A stretch of DNA of 64,000 nt from Streptomyces abyssomicinicus (lineage in GTDB: Bacteria; Actinomycetota; Actinomycetes; Streptomycetales; Streptomycetaceae): the NCBI RefSeq assembly GCF_008974245.1, contig NZ_BBZI01000015.1, positions 62,001-126,000 of the forward strand, given 5' to 3'. A program made the position numbers and the translations under genes. Positions 48,874 through 57,007 of this stretch are shown here, piece after piece. Position 1 is the stretch's first letter. Each line of letters begins with the position of its first letter. The notes under the pieces were generated by a model. The model made no database searches. It was not told the origin of the DNA and saw only the letters and a program-made list of their open reading frames with translations.

Positions 48874-50313
48874 GTGAGCACCGAACTGCGTCGTCTGCGC
48901 AACTACATCGACGGTGAGTTCCGGGACGCCGCCGACGGACGCACCACCGAGGTGGTCGACCCGACGACGGGCGAGGTCTACGCCACCGCCCCGCTGTCCG
49001 CGCAGGCCGATGTCGACGCGGCCATGGCGGCCGCCGCGGCGGCCTTCCCGGCATGGCGCGACACCACGCCCGCCGAGCGGCAGAGGGCCCTCCTGAAGAT
49101 CGCCGACGCCGTCGAGGAGCGCGCCGAGGAACTCATCGCGGCCGAGGTGAGGAACACCGGCAAGCCGGTCGGGCTCACCCGCACCGAGGAGATCCCGCCG
49201 ATGGTCGACCAGATCCGCTTCTTCGCGGGTGCGGCCCGGATGCTCGAGGGCCGCTCGGCGGGCGAGTACATGGAGGGACTGACCTCCATCGTCCGCCGCG
49301 AGCCGGTCGGCGTCTGCGCGCAGGTCGCGCCCTGGAACTACCCGATGATGATGGCCGTCTGGAAGTTCGCCCCGGCCATCGCCGCGGGCAACACCGTGGT
49401 CCTCAAGCCGTCCGACACCACGCCGGAGTCCACCACGCTGCTCGCCGAGATCCTCGGCGGGATCCTGCCCAAGGGCGTCTTCAACGTCGTCTGCGGCGAC
49501 CGCGAGACCGGCCGGACGATGGTCGAGCACCCCACCCCCGCCATGGCCTCCATCACCGGCTCGGTCCGCGCCGGCATGCAGGTCGCCGGCTCCGCGGCCA
49601 AGGACCTCAAGCGGGTCCACCTCGAACTCGGCGGCAAGGCGCCGGTCGTGGTCTTCGAGGACGTCGACATCGACAAGGCGGTCTCCGCCATCGCCGAGGC
49701 CGGCTACTTCAACGCCGGCCAGGACTGCACCGCCGCCACCCGGGTGCTGGTCCACGAGTCGGTGCACGACGAGTTCGTCGCCGCCCTCGCCAAGACCGCG
49801 GCCGCCACGAGGACCGGGCAGCCCGATGACGAGGACGTGCTCTACGGTCCGCTGAACAACGCCCACCAGCTCGCCCAGGTCTCCGGCTTCGTCGACCGCC
49901 TCCCGGCCCACGCCAAGGTCGAGGCCGGCGGTCACCGGGTGGGCGACAAGGGCTACTTCTACGCCCCGACCGTGGTCTCCGGCCTGAAGCAGGACGACGA
50001 GATCATCCAGCAGGAGGTCTTCGGCCCGGTCATCACCGTCCAGTCCTTCGCCGACGAGGCGCAGGCCCTGGAGTACGCCAACGGCGTCGACTACGCGCTG
50101 GCCTCCTCGGTGTGGACCCGCGACCACGCGCGGGCCATGCGGATGTCGAAGGCGCTGGACTTCGGCTGCGTCTGGATCAACACCCACATCCCGCTGGTCG
50201 CCGAGATGCCGCACGGCGGGTTCAAGAAGTCCGGCTACGGCAAGGACCTCTCCGGCTACGGCTTCGAGGACTACACCCGCGTCAAGCACGTGATGACGTC
50301 GCTGGAGGGCTGA
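48874..50313 (+). CDS. Gamma-aminobutyraldehyde-type dehydrogenase
   Basis: This 479-residue aldehyde dehydrogenase has the catalytic Cys in FNAGQDCTAATR (about residue 287) and catalytic Glu in HLELGGKAPVVV (about 253), with NAD-binding SITGSVRAG. Sequence character and neighbours (aminotransferase, Lrp, polyamine importer, gabT) point to oxidation of 4-aminobutanal to GABA in putrescine breakdown. The GTG at 48874 has AGGAGG 6 nt upstream. A strong terminator follows. Confidence 0.9.
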   Translation: MSTELRRLRNYIDGEFRDAADGRTTEVVDPTTGEVYATAPLSAQADVDAAMAAAAAAFPAWRDTTPAERQRALLKIADAVEERAEELIAAEVRNTGKPVGLTRTEEIPPMVDQIRFFAGAARMLEGRSAGEYMEGLTSIVRREPVGVCAQVAPWNYPMMMAVWKFAPAIAAGNTVVLKPSDTTPESTTLLAEILGGILPKGVFNVVCGDRETGRTMVEHPTPAMASITGSVRAGMQVAGSAAKDLKRVHLELGGKAPVVVFEDVDIDKAVSAIAEAGYFNAGQDCTAATRVLVHESVHDEFVAALAKTAAATRTGQPDDEDVLYGPLNNAHQLAQVSGFVDRLPAHAKVEAGGHRVGDKGYFYAPTVVSGLKQDDEIIQQEVFGPVITVQSFADEAQALEYANGVDYALASSVWTRDHARAMRMSKALDFGCVWINTHIPLVAEMPHGGFKKSGYGKDLSGYGFEDYTRVKHVMTSLEG

Positions 50314-50339
50314 CGGCGGCGGACGCGGCAGCACGACGA

Positions 50340-50377
50340 CGGGGCCCCGGGCGGTGGTTGGACCGCCCGGGGCCCCG
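50340..50377 (+). terminator. Strong terminator after the dehydrogenase gene
   Basis: A perfect 16-bp stem (50340-50355 and 50362-50377) with a GGTTGG loop follows the stop codon by 26 bp. Confidence 0.75.
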
Positions 50378-50445
50378 TCCGTGTGTCCGGGGCCGGTGCC
50401 GCGGGCCGGTGCCGAGGGCCGCCGCGGAGCACCCGGGGCACGTAT

Positions 50446-50473
50446 TTGAACATGTTCAAGAATGGTGTACGCT
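50446..50473 (+). promoter_or_regulatory. Promoter with overlapping palindrome for a leaderless membrane-protein gene
   Basis: TTGAACATGTTCAA (50446-50459) is a perfect 14-bp palindrome whose first six bases make a -35 (TTGAAC). TACGCT (50468-50473), 16 bp on, is a -10. The start would fall at the GTG at 50481. The palindrome is a natural repressor operator. Confidence 0.6.
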
Positions 50474-50480
50474 GCTCCGT

Positions 50481-51077
50481 GTGAGCGACAGAGCCGCCCT
50501 GCTGAAGGGCATTCGCGCGTGGTTGCTGTTCTTCGTGGTGTGTCTCGTGCTGAGCGGGATCACCGCCTTTCCCCTGGTGCACGAGCTGCGCTGGGCGCAG
50601 GAGGCCCTGTCCGTGCTCCCGGCGCCGGACGGGCTGGTGGAGTGGATCGCCCGGGTCCGCCGCGGACTGGACGAGGCGGACGCCTCGTACCCGTTCCTGC
50701 TGTACGGGACGGACTGGCTGGCCTTCGCCCACCTGGTGATCGCGGTGGCCTTCTGGGGGCCCTACCGGGACCCGGTGCGCAACATCTGGGTGATCGAGTT
50801 CGGCATGATCGCCTGCGCGGGGGTCATTCCGCTGGCGCTGATCTGCGGGCCGATCCGGGGCATCCCGGTCTTCTGGATGCTGATCGACATGTCCTTCGGG
50901 GTGTTCGGGGTGATCCCGCTGGCGATCCTGCGCCGCCGGATCAAGCGGCTGGAGGCCCTGACCGCGGCCGCCGGTCCGGCCGGCCGGGACGGTGCGGGCC
51001 GCCCGGAGGGTGCGGGCCGCCCGGACGGCGCGGACGGCCCGGACGGCACGGTCAGGCCGGTCCCGGTCAGCGGTTGA
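50481..51077 (+). CDS. Integral membrane protein of unknown function
   Basis: This 198-residue protein has four hydrophobic segments (about 13-32, 73-90, 96-118, 120-140) and a Gly/Arg/Asp/Pro-rich tail of short repeats (GRPEGAGRPDGADGPDG). I do not recognise a named family. The GTG at 50481 matches a predicted transcript start, giving a leaderless mRNA. It converges on the hydrolase gene, and the two stop codons overlap (the hydrolase ends at 51067). Confidence 0.78.
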   Translation: MSDRAALLKGIRAWLLFFVVCLVLSGITAFPLVHELRWAQEALSVLPAPDGLVEWIARVRRGLDEADASYPFLLYGTDWLAFAHLVIAVAFWGPYRDPVRNIWVIEFGMIACAGVIPLALICGPIRGIPVFWMLIDMSFGVFGVIPLAILRRRIKRLEALTAAAGPAGRDGAGRPEGAGRPDGADGPDGTVRPVPVSG

Positions 51078-52242
51078 AGGCCGGGAAGGCGAAGCGCTGC
51101 GCGATGGCGAGGCCGTCACCCCGCGCGTCGGTGGAGTTGACCGAGTAGACCACCGTGCGGGACAGGTTCCGGGTGGCCGCCACCACCGTGTGGTAGCCGG
51201 GGCGGGAACCGGTCTTGCCCCAGACCTCCAGCCCGTTGATCGCGAAGCGCTCCAGGCCCAGGCCGATGGTCGCGGCCCCGCCGTTCTCGTCGTCCACATC
51301 CGGGACCTGGAACATCTGGTCGAGGTACGGCTGCGGGACCACCTCGCCGCGGAAGAGCGAGACCATCAGGGTCTCCAGGTCGGCGGTGGAGGAGATCAGG
51401 TCGCCGGCCGCGAAACGGTCCGTCATGTTCCACTCGGTGACGTCCGTGAGCCGGCCGTCGATCCGCTCGTACCCGCGGTTGTGCGGCCCCTGGATCCGGG
51501 GGTCGCCGTTCACCGGGAAGTAGCTGTCCCGCATGCCGAGCGGGCGGAAGATCCGGACCTCGGCCTGGTGGGCGAAGGTATCCCCGGTGACCTCCTCGAC
51601 CAGCAGGCCGAGGACGACGTAGTGGATGTTGGCGTACCGCTGCACCTCGCCGGGCGTGGTGCCCGGCCCCGCGGCGATCGACCCGGCGACCACCTCCTGC
51701 GGCGTCAGCGTGTCGAAGCGGTGCTCCCACATGTCCTCGGTGGTGTCGCCGAAGGACGCGCCCGGCCGCAGGCCGCTGGTGTGGTTCAGCAGCTGGCGCA
51801 CCGTCATCGGAGCGAATTCCGCCGGGAAGAGCCCCGGCAGGTAGCGCTGCACGGGCCGGTCCAGGCCGATCCGGCCCTCGGCGGCGAGCTGGAGCACCAT
51901 CGAGGCGGTGACGACCTTGGAGGTGGAGCCGGCGCGGAAGCGGGCGTGCCGCACGGCGGGGGCGCCGGTCGACAGGTCACGGACGCCGGCCGTCCCCAGC
52001 CACGCGCCGTTGCCGCCGACGCGGACCTGGGCGGCGGTGGCCTCGTCGTCCGGGAGCCCGGAGATCGCGTCGCACAGGGACGCGGCGTCGGGGCCGGGCG
52101 CGAGCGTCACGCAGGACAGGGCCGGCCGCGGGGCGGCTGCCGCGACGCCGGCCGGTGCGAGGAGGGCGCCGATCCCCAGGGTCAGGGCGGCGGCGACGGC
52201 GGTGGCACGGGCGGTGGGGACGGTGCGGGCGGTACCGGGCAT
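51067..52242 (-). CDS. Secreted serine hydrolase of the beta-lactamase/D-alanyl-D-alanine carboxypeptidase fold
   Basis: This 391-residue exported protein has a signal peptide (about 1-36, ending near AAA) and class C-type catalytic motifs: SxxK in GSTSKVV (about residue 104), YxN in RYANIHYVV and HTG-like KTG in VWGKTGSRPGY. It may trim peptidoglycan stem peptides or hydrolyse other substrates. The ATG at 52242 has GAGGAG 7 nt upstream and opens the signal peptide; the open frame to 52284 is not needed. Confidence 0.87.
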   Translation of the reverse strand: MPGTARTVPTARATAVAAALTLGIGALLAPAGVAAAAPRPALSCVTLAPGPDAASLCDAISGLPDDEATAAQVRVGGNGAWLGTAGVRDLSTGAPAVRHARFRAGSTSKVVTASMVLQLAAEGRIGLDRPVQRYLPGLFPAEFAPMTVRQLLNHTSGLRPGASFGDTTEDMWEHRFDTLTPQEVVAGSIAAGPGTTPGEVQRYANIHYVVLGLLVEEVTGDTFAHQAEVRIFRPLGMRDSYFPVNGDPRIQGPHNRGYERIDGRLTDVTEWNMTDRFAAGDLISSTADLETLMVSLFRGEVVPQPYLDQMFQVPDVDDENGGAATIGLGLERFAINGLEVWGKTGSRPGYHTVVAATRNLSRTVVYSVNSTDARGDGLAIAQRFAFPAFNR

Positions 52243-52393
52243 GCGGGTCTCCTCGGGACGACGGGTGCTTGCAACACGGGTCATCCTGCTGGCGGCGACC
52301 GCCGGGACGGATCATCGCCGAGAAGGGCACGGACCCGGTAACACCCCCCAGCACGAGGTGAGTTGTGGCCCGGGGAGAGGGTGGGGACGCCCC

Positions 52394-53134
52394 TTAGGGG
52401 GCGCCCTCCGGCACCGGCCGCGGGACGTCCCGCACGGCGTCCCGCACCGCGTCCCGCACGGCGGCCAGGACGTCGATCCGGTTGGTGGTGACCGAGTCCA
52501 CGCCCGCCGCGGCCAGCCGGCGCATGGACCGGCGGGTGTCCGCGGTCCACGCCGAGACCAGGTAGCCCTCGGCGTGCAGCCGCCGCACCAGTTCCCCGGT
52601 GACGAGGCCGAAGCGGTAGTTGAGCCACCGGGGCCGGACCGCCGCCAGCAGGCCGGCGCGCGGCGGCACGGAAGTGGTCCAGGTCAGCGCGAGTTCGGCC
52701 GACGGGGCGGCGGCCCGCAGCGCCAGCAGGGTGGACGCCGACCCCGACCAGTACACACGGTCCTCCGCCCCGGTCTCCCGCACCGTCCCCAGGACGCGCC
52801 GCAGCGCCCCCGGTGTGCCGACCGCGCCGGGCAGGTCGAGCAGCACCCGGTGCCCCGCGGTGACCTCCAGGGCCCGCGCCAGCAGGGGCACGCCGCCGCC
52901 GGTGAGGTCCCGCAGCCCGGCGGCGGTGAGCGAGGACACCGGACGGTCGTGGCCCCACAGCCGCTCCAGGGTGTGGTCGTGCAGCAGCACCGGCACCCCG
53001 TCGCGGGTGAGGCGGACGTCCACCTCCACCGCGTCCGCGCCGCGTTCCAGTGCCGAGCGCAGCGAGGGCAGCGTGTTCTCGCGGTGGCGGTACGGGTCGC
53101 CGCGGTGGGCGACCGCGGTCAGGGGGCGAGCCAC
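52394..53134 (-). CDS. Glycerophosphodiester phosphodiesterase family protein
   Basis: This 246-residue TIM-barrel enzyme has the GDPD motif AVAHRGDPYRHRENTLPSL at about residues 7-25, and GADAVEVDVRLTRDGVPVLLHD. It hydrolyses glycerophosphodiesters to glycerol-3-phosphate. No signal peptide is seen, so a cytoplasmic location is likely. The GTG at 53134 overlaps the upstream deaminase gene by 16 bp. The last residues are a repeat (AVRDAVRDAVRDV). Confidence 0.87.
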   Translation of the reverse strand: MARPLTAVAHRGDPYRHRENTLPSLRSALERGADAVEVDVRLTRDGVPVLLHDHTLERLWGHDRPVSSLTAAGLRDLTGGGVPLLARALEVTAGHRVLLDLPGAVGTPGALRRVLGTVRETGAEDRVYWSGSASTLLALRAAAPSAELALTWTTSVPPRAGLLAAVRPRWLNYRFGLVTGELVRRLHAEGYLVSAWTADTRRSMRRLAAAGVDSVTTNRIDVLAAVRDAVRDAVRDVPRPVPEGAP

Positions 53135-54195
53135 GCGGCGGTGTACGCGTCGATCTCGGCCGCGATCCGGGCCTTGCCGGCCGGGTCGAGGAAGGAGGCC
53201 TCCACGGCGTTCTTCGCCAGCTCGGCGAGACCGCGCTCGTCCAGGTCCAGCAGACGGGCGGCGACCGCGTACTCGTTGTTCAGGTCGGTGCCGAACATCG
53301 GCGGATCGTCGGAGTTGACCGTCACCAGCACCCCGGCCTTCACGAACTCCTTGATCGGGTGCTCGTCCAGGGTGCGCACCGCGCGGGTGGCGATGTTGGA
53401 GGTCGGGCACACCTCCAGGGCGATCCGGTGCTCGGCGAGGTGCTCGAGCAGGCGCGGATCGCGGGCCGAGCTGGTGCCGTGACCGATCCGCTCGGCGCCC
53501 AGCTCGCGCAGCGCGTCCCACACCGTCTCCGGGCCGGTGGTCTCGCCGGCGTGCGGGACGGAGCGCAGCCCGGCCGCGCGGGCGCGGTCGAAGTACGGCT
53601 TGAACTGCGGCCGGGGGACGCCTATCTCCGGGCCTCCGAGACCGAAGGAGATCAGGCCCTCGGGGCGGACCGCGTCGTCGGTGGCCAGCCGGACGGTCTC
53701 CTCGGCGGACTCCAGACCGGCCTCGCCGGGAATGTCGAAGCACCAGCGCAGGACCGTGCCGAAGTCGCTCTCGGCGGACCTCCGGGCGTCCTCTATGGCC
53801 TCCATGAACGCCTTCTCGTCCATGCCGCGCCGGACCGAGGAGTACGGGGTGACGGTCAGCTCGGCGTAGCGCACCTGCTGGCGGGCCATGTCGCGGGCGA
53901 CCTCGTAGGTCAGCAGCCGGACGTCCTCAGGGGTGCGGACCAGGTCGACCACCGACAGGTACACCTGGATGAAGTGGGCGAAGTCCGTGAAGGTGAAGTA
54001 GTCGGCCAGCGCCTCCGGATCGGTGGGGACGCGCGAGTCCGGGTGGCGGGCGGCCAGTTCCGCGACGATCCGCGGGGAGGCCGAGCCGACGTGGTGGACG
54101 TGCAGTTCGGCCTTGGGAAGACCCGCGACGAAGGCGTGCAGGTCGCGGGGGACGCCGGCGTCGAGGGTGTGTCCGGCTGCGGGCTGGTCGGTCAT
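53119..54195 (-). CDS. Adenosine deaminase family protein (adenosine or aminodeoxyfutalosine deaminase)
   Basis: This 358-residue metal-dependent deaminase has His32/His34 in AELHVHHVGSAS, HAGETTGPETVWDAL (about residue 195), RIGHGTS, CPTSN and the metal Asp in NSDDPPMF. The family includes adenosine deaminases and, in bacteria using the futalosine route to menaquinone, 6-aminodeoxyfutalosine deaminases. My recollection is that the equivalent Streptomyces gene has been linked to the latter. The HVHHVGS reading (rather than HLEGS) departs from classical adenosine deaminases. The ATG at 54195 has GGAGG 2-6 nt upstream. Confidence 0.85.
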   Translation of the reverse strand: MTDQPAAGHTLDAGVPRDLHAFVAGLPKAELHVHHVGSASPRIVAELAARHPDSRVPTDPEALADYFTFTDFAHFIQVYLSVVDLVRTPEDVRLLTYEVARDMARQQVRYAELTVTPYSSVRRGMDEKAFMEAIEDARRSAESDFGTVLRWCFDIPGEAGLESAEETVRLATDDAVRPEGLISFGLGGPEIGVPRPQFKPYFDRARAAGLRSVPHAGETTGPETVWDALRELGAERIGHGTSSARDPRLLEHLAEHRIALEVCPTSNIATRAVRTLDEHPIKEFVKAGVLVTVNSDDPPMFGTDLNNEYAVAARLLDLDERGLAELAKNAVEASFLDPAGKARIAAEIDAYTAAWLAP

Positions 54196-54318
54196 GGAGG
54201 TCCTCCCTGGGTCCGCATCATCGTAGGGCCGACCGCCACGCGCACCGCCGTGGGCCATAGGATGGCGCGTCCGCGTACGGATGGCGTGCGCGGCGCAGCA
54301 GGAGGGGACAGCCACCGC

Positions 54319-54792
54319 ATGGCCGACAACACCGCCGACAACCCGTACGCCGGGGGCACGCCCGACCCGTGGGCGAAGCCCGCGGAGAGCGCGCCGCAGC
54401 AGCCGGGGGCGGTGCCGCCGCCTCCCGCGTCCGCGCCCAGCCCGTTCGGCCCGCCGCCGCAGGCCCCGCAGGGCTTCGGCCCCGTGGTGCCGCCGCAGGT
54501 CACCCCGCAGTGGGCCGGCATGCCGCCGCAGCCGTCCAACGGCATGGGCGTCACCTCGATGGTGCTCGGCATCGTCGGCGTGGTCTTCCTGTGCTTCTGG
54601 CCGCTGGCGATCCTGCTGGGCGTGCTCGCCATCATCTTCGGCGCCGTCGGCATCCAGAAGGCGAAGCGCGGCGAGGCCACCAACCGGGGGATGGCCATGG
54701 CCGGCCTGATCTGCGGCATCTGCGCCATCGTGCTGCCGATCGTGCTGGTCGTCATCATCGGGGCCTCGCTCGGCCCCATGGCCGCGCTGTAG
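54319..54792 (+). CDS. DUF4190-type membrane protein
   Basis: This 157-residue protein has a Pro/Ala/Gln-rich cytoplasmic N-terminus (about 1-75) and two membrane segments (about 80-105 and 125-150) joined by GIQKAKRGEATNRGMAMAG, the DUF4190 loop. Function is unknown. AGGAGGGG lies about 10 nt before the ATG at 54319. It is divergent from the deaminase gene and converges on the NADAR gene. Confidence 0.82.
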   Translation: MADNTADNPYAGGTPDPWAKPAESAPQQPGAVPPPPASAPSPFGPPPQAPQGFGPVVPPQVTPQWAGMPPQPSNGMGVTSMVLGIVGVVFLCFWPLAILLGVLAIIFGAVGIQKAKRGEATNRGMAMAGLICGICAIVLPIVLVVIIGASLGPMAAL

Positions 54793-54904
54793 GACCGGCC
54801 GCCGCCTCCGGCACGGCCGGCTTCCGCATCGCCCACGAGGACTCCCCGCGCGCCGGGCGCACGGCACAGCCGCCCGCACCCGGCGCCGCGGGACCCGGCC
54901 GGCC

Positions 54905-55465
54905 TCAGCGGGCCAGCCGGTCCCGGGCCTCCATCAGGGCGAAGCCCAGCAGGTTGAGCCCACGCCACCGCCCGGGGTCCGGGGCGCGCTCGTCCGTGGC
55001 GGCCAGGCCTATGCCCCAGATCCGGTCGAGCGGGCTGGCCTCCACCAGGACGCGGTCGCCGGTGCCCCGCAGGAAGGCCCACAGGTCCTCGTGGGCGGCG
55101 AACTTGTGCACGCTGCCCTCGACGACGATGCCGAAGCGCTCGCGCTCCCACACCGCCTCGTCGAAACCGCGGACCAGCCGCCCCGCGTTCTTGGCCTGCG
55201 CCGGGCTGCCGGCCTCGAGTATCCGGCGTTCGGCCTCGGCGTCGCCGAAGAGGCGGGCCTTGCCGGCCATCATCCAGTGCTCCGCCGTCGCGTAGACCTC
55301 GCCGTCGACCGTGAACGGGGCCGGCCACCACTGGCTGAGGCAGCCCGCGCCGGCACTGCCGTCCTTCTGCGGGCGGTGACCCCAGAAGTACAGGAACTTG
55401 GCCCGGGCGCCGGAGCGCAGCAGGCCGGTCAGGTCCTCGACGGACCGCACCTGAGACGTTCGCAT
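54905..55465 (-). CDS. NADAR family protein
   Basis: This 186-residue protein of the NADAR/YbiA-like fold has FLYFWGHRPQKDG near residue 25, LSQWWPAPFTVDG and ATAEHWMMAGKARLFGD (about 59-75), and WGIGLAATDERA near the C-terminus. Family members act as N-glycosidases in riboflavin intermediate clean-up or ADP-ribose metabolism. ATG 55465 matches the expected N-terminus; ATG 55513 would add 16 residues. Confidence 0.85.
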   Translation of the reverse strand: MRTSQVRSVEDLTGLLRSGARAKFLYFWGHRPQKDGSAGAGCLSQWWPAPFTVDGEVYATAEHWMMAGKARLFGDAEAERRILEAGSPAQAKNAGRLVRGFDEAVWERERFGIVVEGSVHKFAAHEDLWAFLRGTGDRVLVEASPLDRIWGIGLAATDERAPDPGRWRGLNLLGFALMEARDRLAR

Positions 55466-55536
55466 GCCCCTCACCATCGCACGAGCCACTGACACCGAGC
55501 CCTTGATTTTCATGTCCCACAGACGCCTCGTCGACA

Positions 55537-55580
55537 GATTCCGTCGATTAACCAAAAGGCAACAACGGAATCCCTTGTTG
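55537..55580. promoter_or_regulatory. Overlapping inverted repeats upstream of potD
   Basis: GATTCCGT (55537-55544) and ACGGAATC (55565-55572) are perfect arms around an AT-rich centre. CAACAA (55560-55565) and TTGTTG (55575-55580) form a second overlapping pair. The locally low GC suggests a promoter with a regulator site, serving either the NADAR or the potD side. Confidence 0.5.
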
Positions 55581-55765
55581 AGGTGCCATCGCTCTGTCAG
55601 GATCGGCACCCAGTCCCGGCCATGCCGGTAACCAGGCACCACGCCGCAACGTCCCCGACCGCCGCTCCGTACGGCCGGACGGACGTTCCAGGGCCGCCGC
55701 ACCGGTGGCGGACCGCCTCCTGTCGGCATCTCCCGAAAGGGCCCACCCGAAAGGGCGCCACGCGC

Positions 55766-57007
55766 ATGGAGCAGTACGAGCCCGACCGACCCTCCCCGGC
55801 TCCCTCCCAGGCCCGTCCCTCCCCGGCCCGGAGGGCCGCTCTCACCCGCCGCTCGCTGCTGCGCGCCTCGGCGGGCGGCGTGCTCGCGGCCGGGGGCGTC
55901 GGCGCGCTGAGCGCGTGCGGCATCCCGCCGGCCGGCAACGCCGGGGGCGCGGTCGCCGCCGACGACCACTCGGCGAAGGAGAAGACGGTCAGCTTCTCCA
56001 ACTGGACCGAGTACATGGACGTCGACGAGGGCGAGACACGGCACCCCACCCTGGAGGAGTTCACCCGGCAGACCGGTGTCCGCGTGAAGTACAGCGAGGA
56101 CATCAACGACAACAACGAGTTCTTCGCCAAGATCAAGCCGCAGCTGGCCGCCGGACAGGACACCGGCCGTGACCTGATCTGCGTCACCGACTGGCTGGCC
56201 GCCCGCATGATCCGCCTCGGCTGGGCGCAGAAGCTGGACCCCGCCAACCTGCCGACCGCGTACGCCAACCTCTCCGCCCAGTTCCGCTCGCCGGACTGGG
56301 ATCCGGGCCGCGCCTACTCGTACCCGTGGACCGGCATCTCCACCGTCATCGCGTACAACAGGAAGGCCCTCGACGGCGTCGAGGTGAGGTCCGTGTCCGA
56401 CCTGCTGGACAACCCGAAGCTCAAGGGCCGGGTCGGCATGCTGACCGAGATGCGCGACACCATGGGCATGACCCTGCTCGACATGGGCAAGGACCCCGGC
56501 GACTTCACCGACGACGACTACGACGCGGCGACCGCCCGCCTCCAGAAGGCCGTCGACAAGGGCCAGATCCGCCGCTTCACCGGCAACGACTACACCGCCG
56601 ACCTCACCAGCGGCGACTTCGCCGCCTGCCTCGCCTGGGCCGGGGACGTCGTCCAGCTCAAGGCCGACAGCCCCGAGATCGACTTCGTCGTCCCGGACAG
56701 CGGCTACCTGACGTCCACGGACAACCTGCTCGTCCCGGCCGGCGCACGGCACAAGACCAACGCCGAGCGGCTGATCGACCACTACTACCAGCCGGCGATG
56801 GCGGCGCGGCTCGCCGCGTACATCAACTACGTCTGCCCGGTCGACGGCGTCAAGGAGGCGCTGGCCGAGATCGACCCGGACGCCGCCGAGAACCCGCTGA
56901 TCCTCCCCGACCGGGCCATGGCCGAGAAGTCCCGGGCCTTCCGCTCCCTGAGCGACAAGGAAGAGACGGCCTACGAAGCCAAGTTCGCCAAGCTGACAGG
57001 GGCGTGA
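55766..57007 (+). CDS. potD: Spermidine/putrescine-binding lipoprotein
   Basis: This 413-residue protein has a Tat-type signal (TRRSLLRASAGGVLAAGG, about 28-46) ending in lipobox LSAC. Its binding domain is of PotD type, with SFSNWTEYMD, DLICVTDWLAARMI and YPWTGISTVIAYNRKAL segments. It captures polyamines outside the cell. It heads potDABC, overlapping potA by 4 bp. ATG 55766 is taken. Confidence 0.92.
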   Translation: MEQYEPDRPSPAPSQARPSPARRAALTRRSLLRASAGGVLAAGGVGALSACGIPPAGNAGGAVAADDHSAKEKTVSFSNWTEYMDVDEGETRHPTLEEFTRQTGVRVKYSEDINDNNEFFAKIKPQLAAGQDTGRDLICVTDWLAARMIRLGWAQKLDPANLPTAYANLSAQFRSPDWDPGRAYSYPWTGISTVIAYNRKALDGVEVRSVSDLLDNPKLKGRVGMLTEMRDTMGMTLLDMGKDPGDFTDDDYDAATARLQKAVDKGQIRRFTGNDYTADLTSGDFAACLAWAGDVVQLKADSPEIDFVVPDSGYLTSTDNLLVPAGARHKTNAERLIDHYYQPAMAARLAAYINYVCPVDGVKEALAEIDPDAAENPLILPDRAMAEKSRAFRSLSDKEETAYEAKFAKLTGA

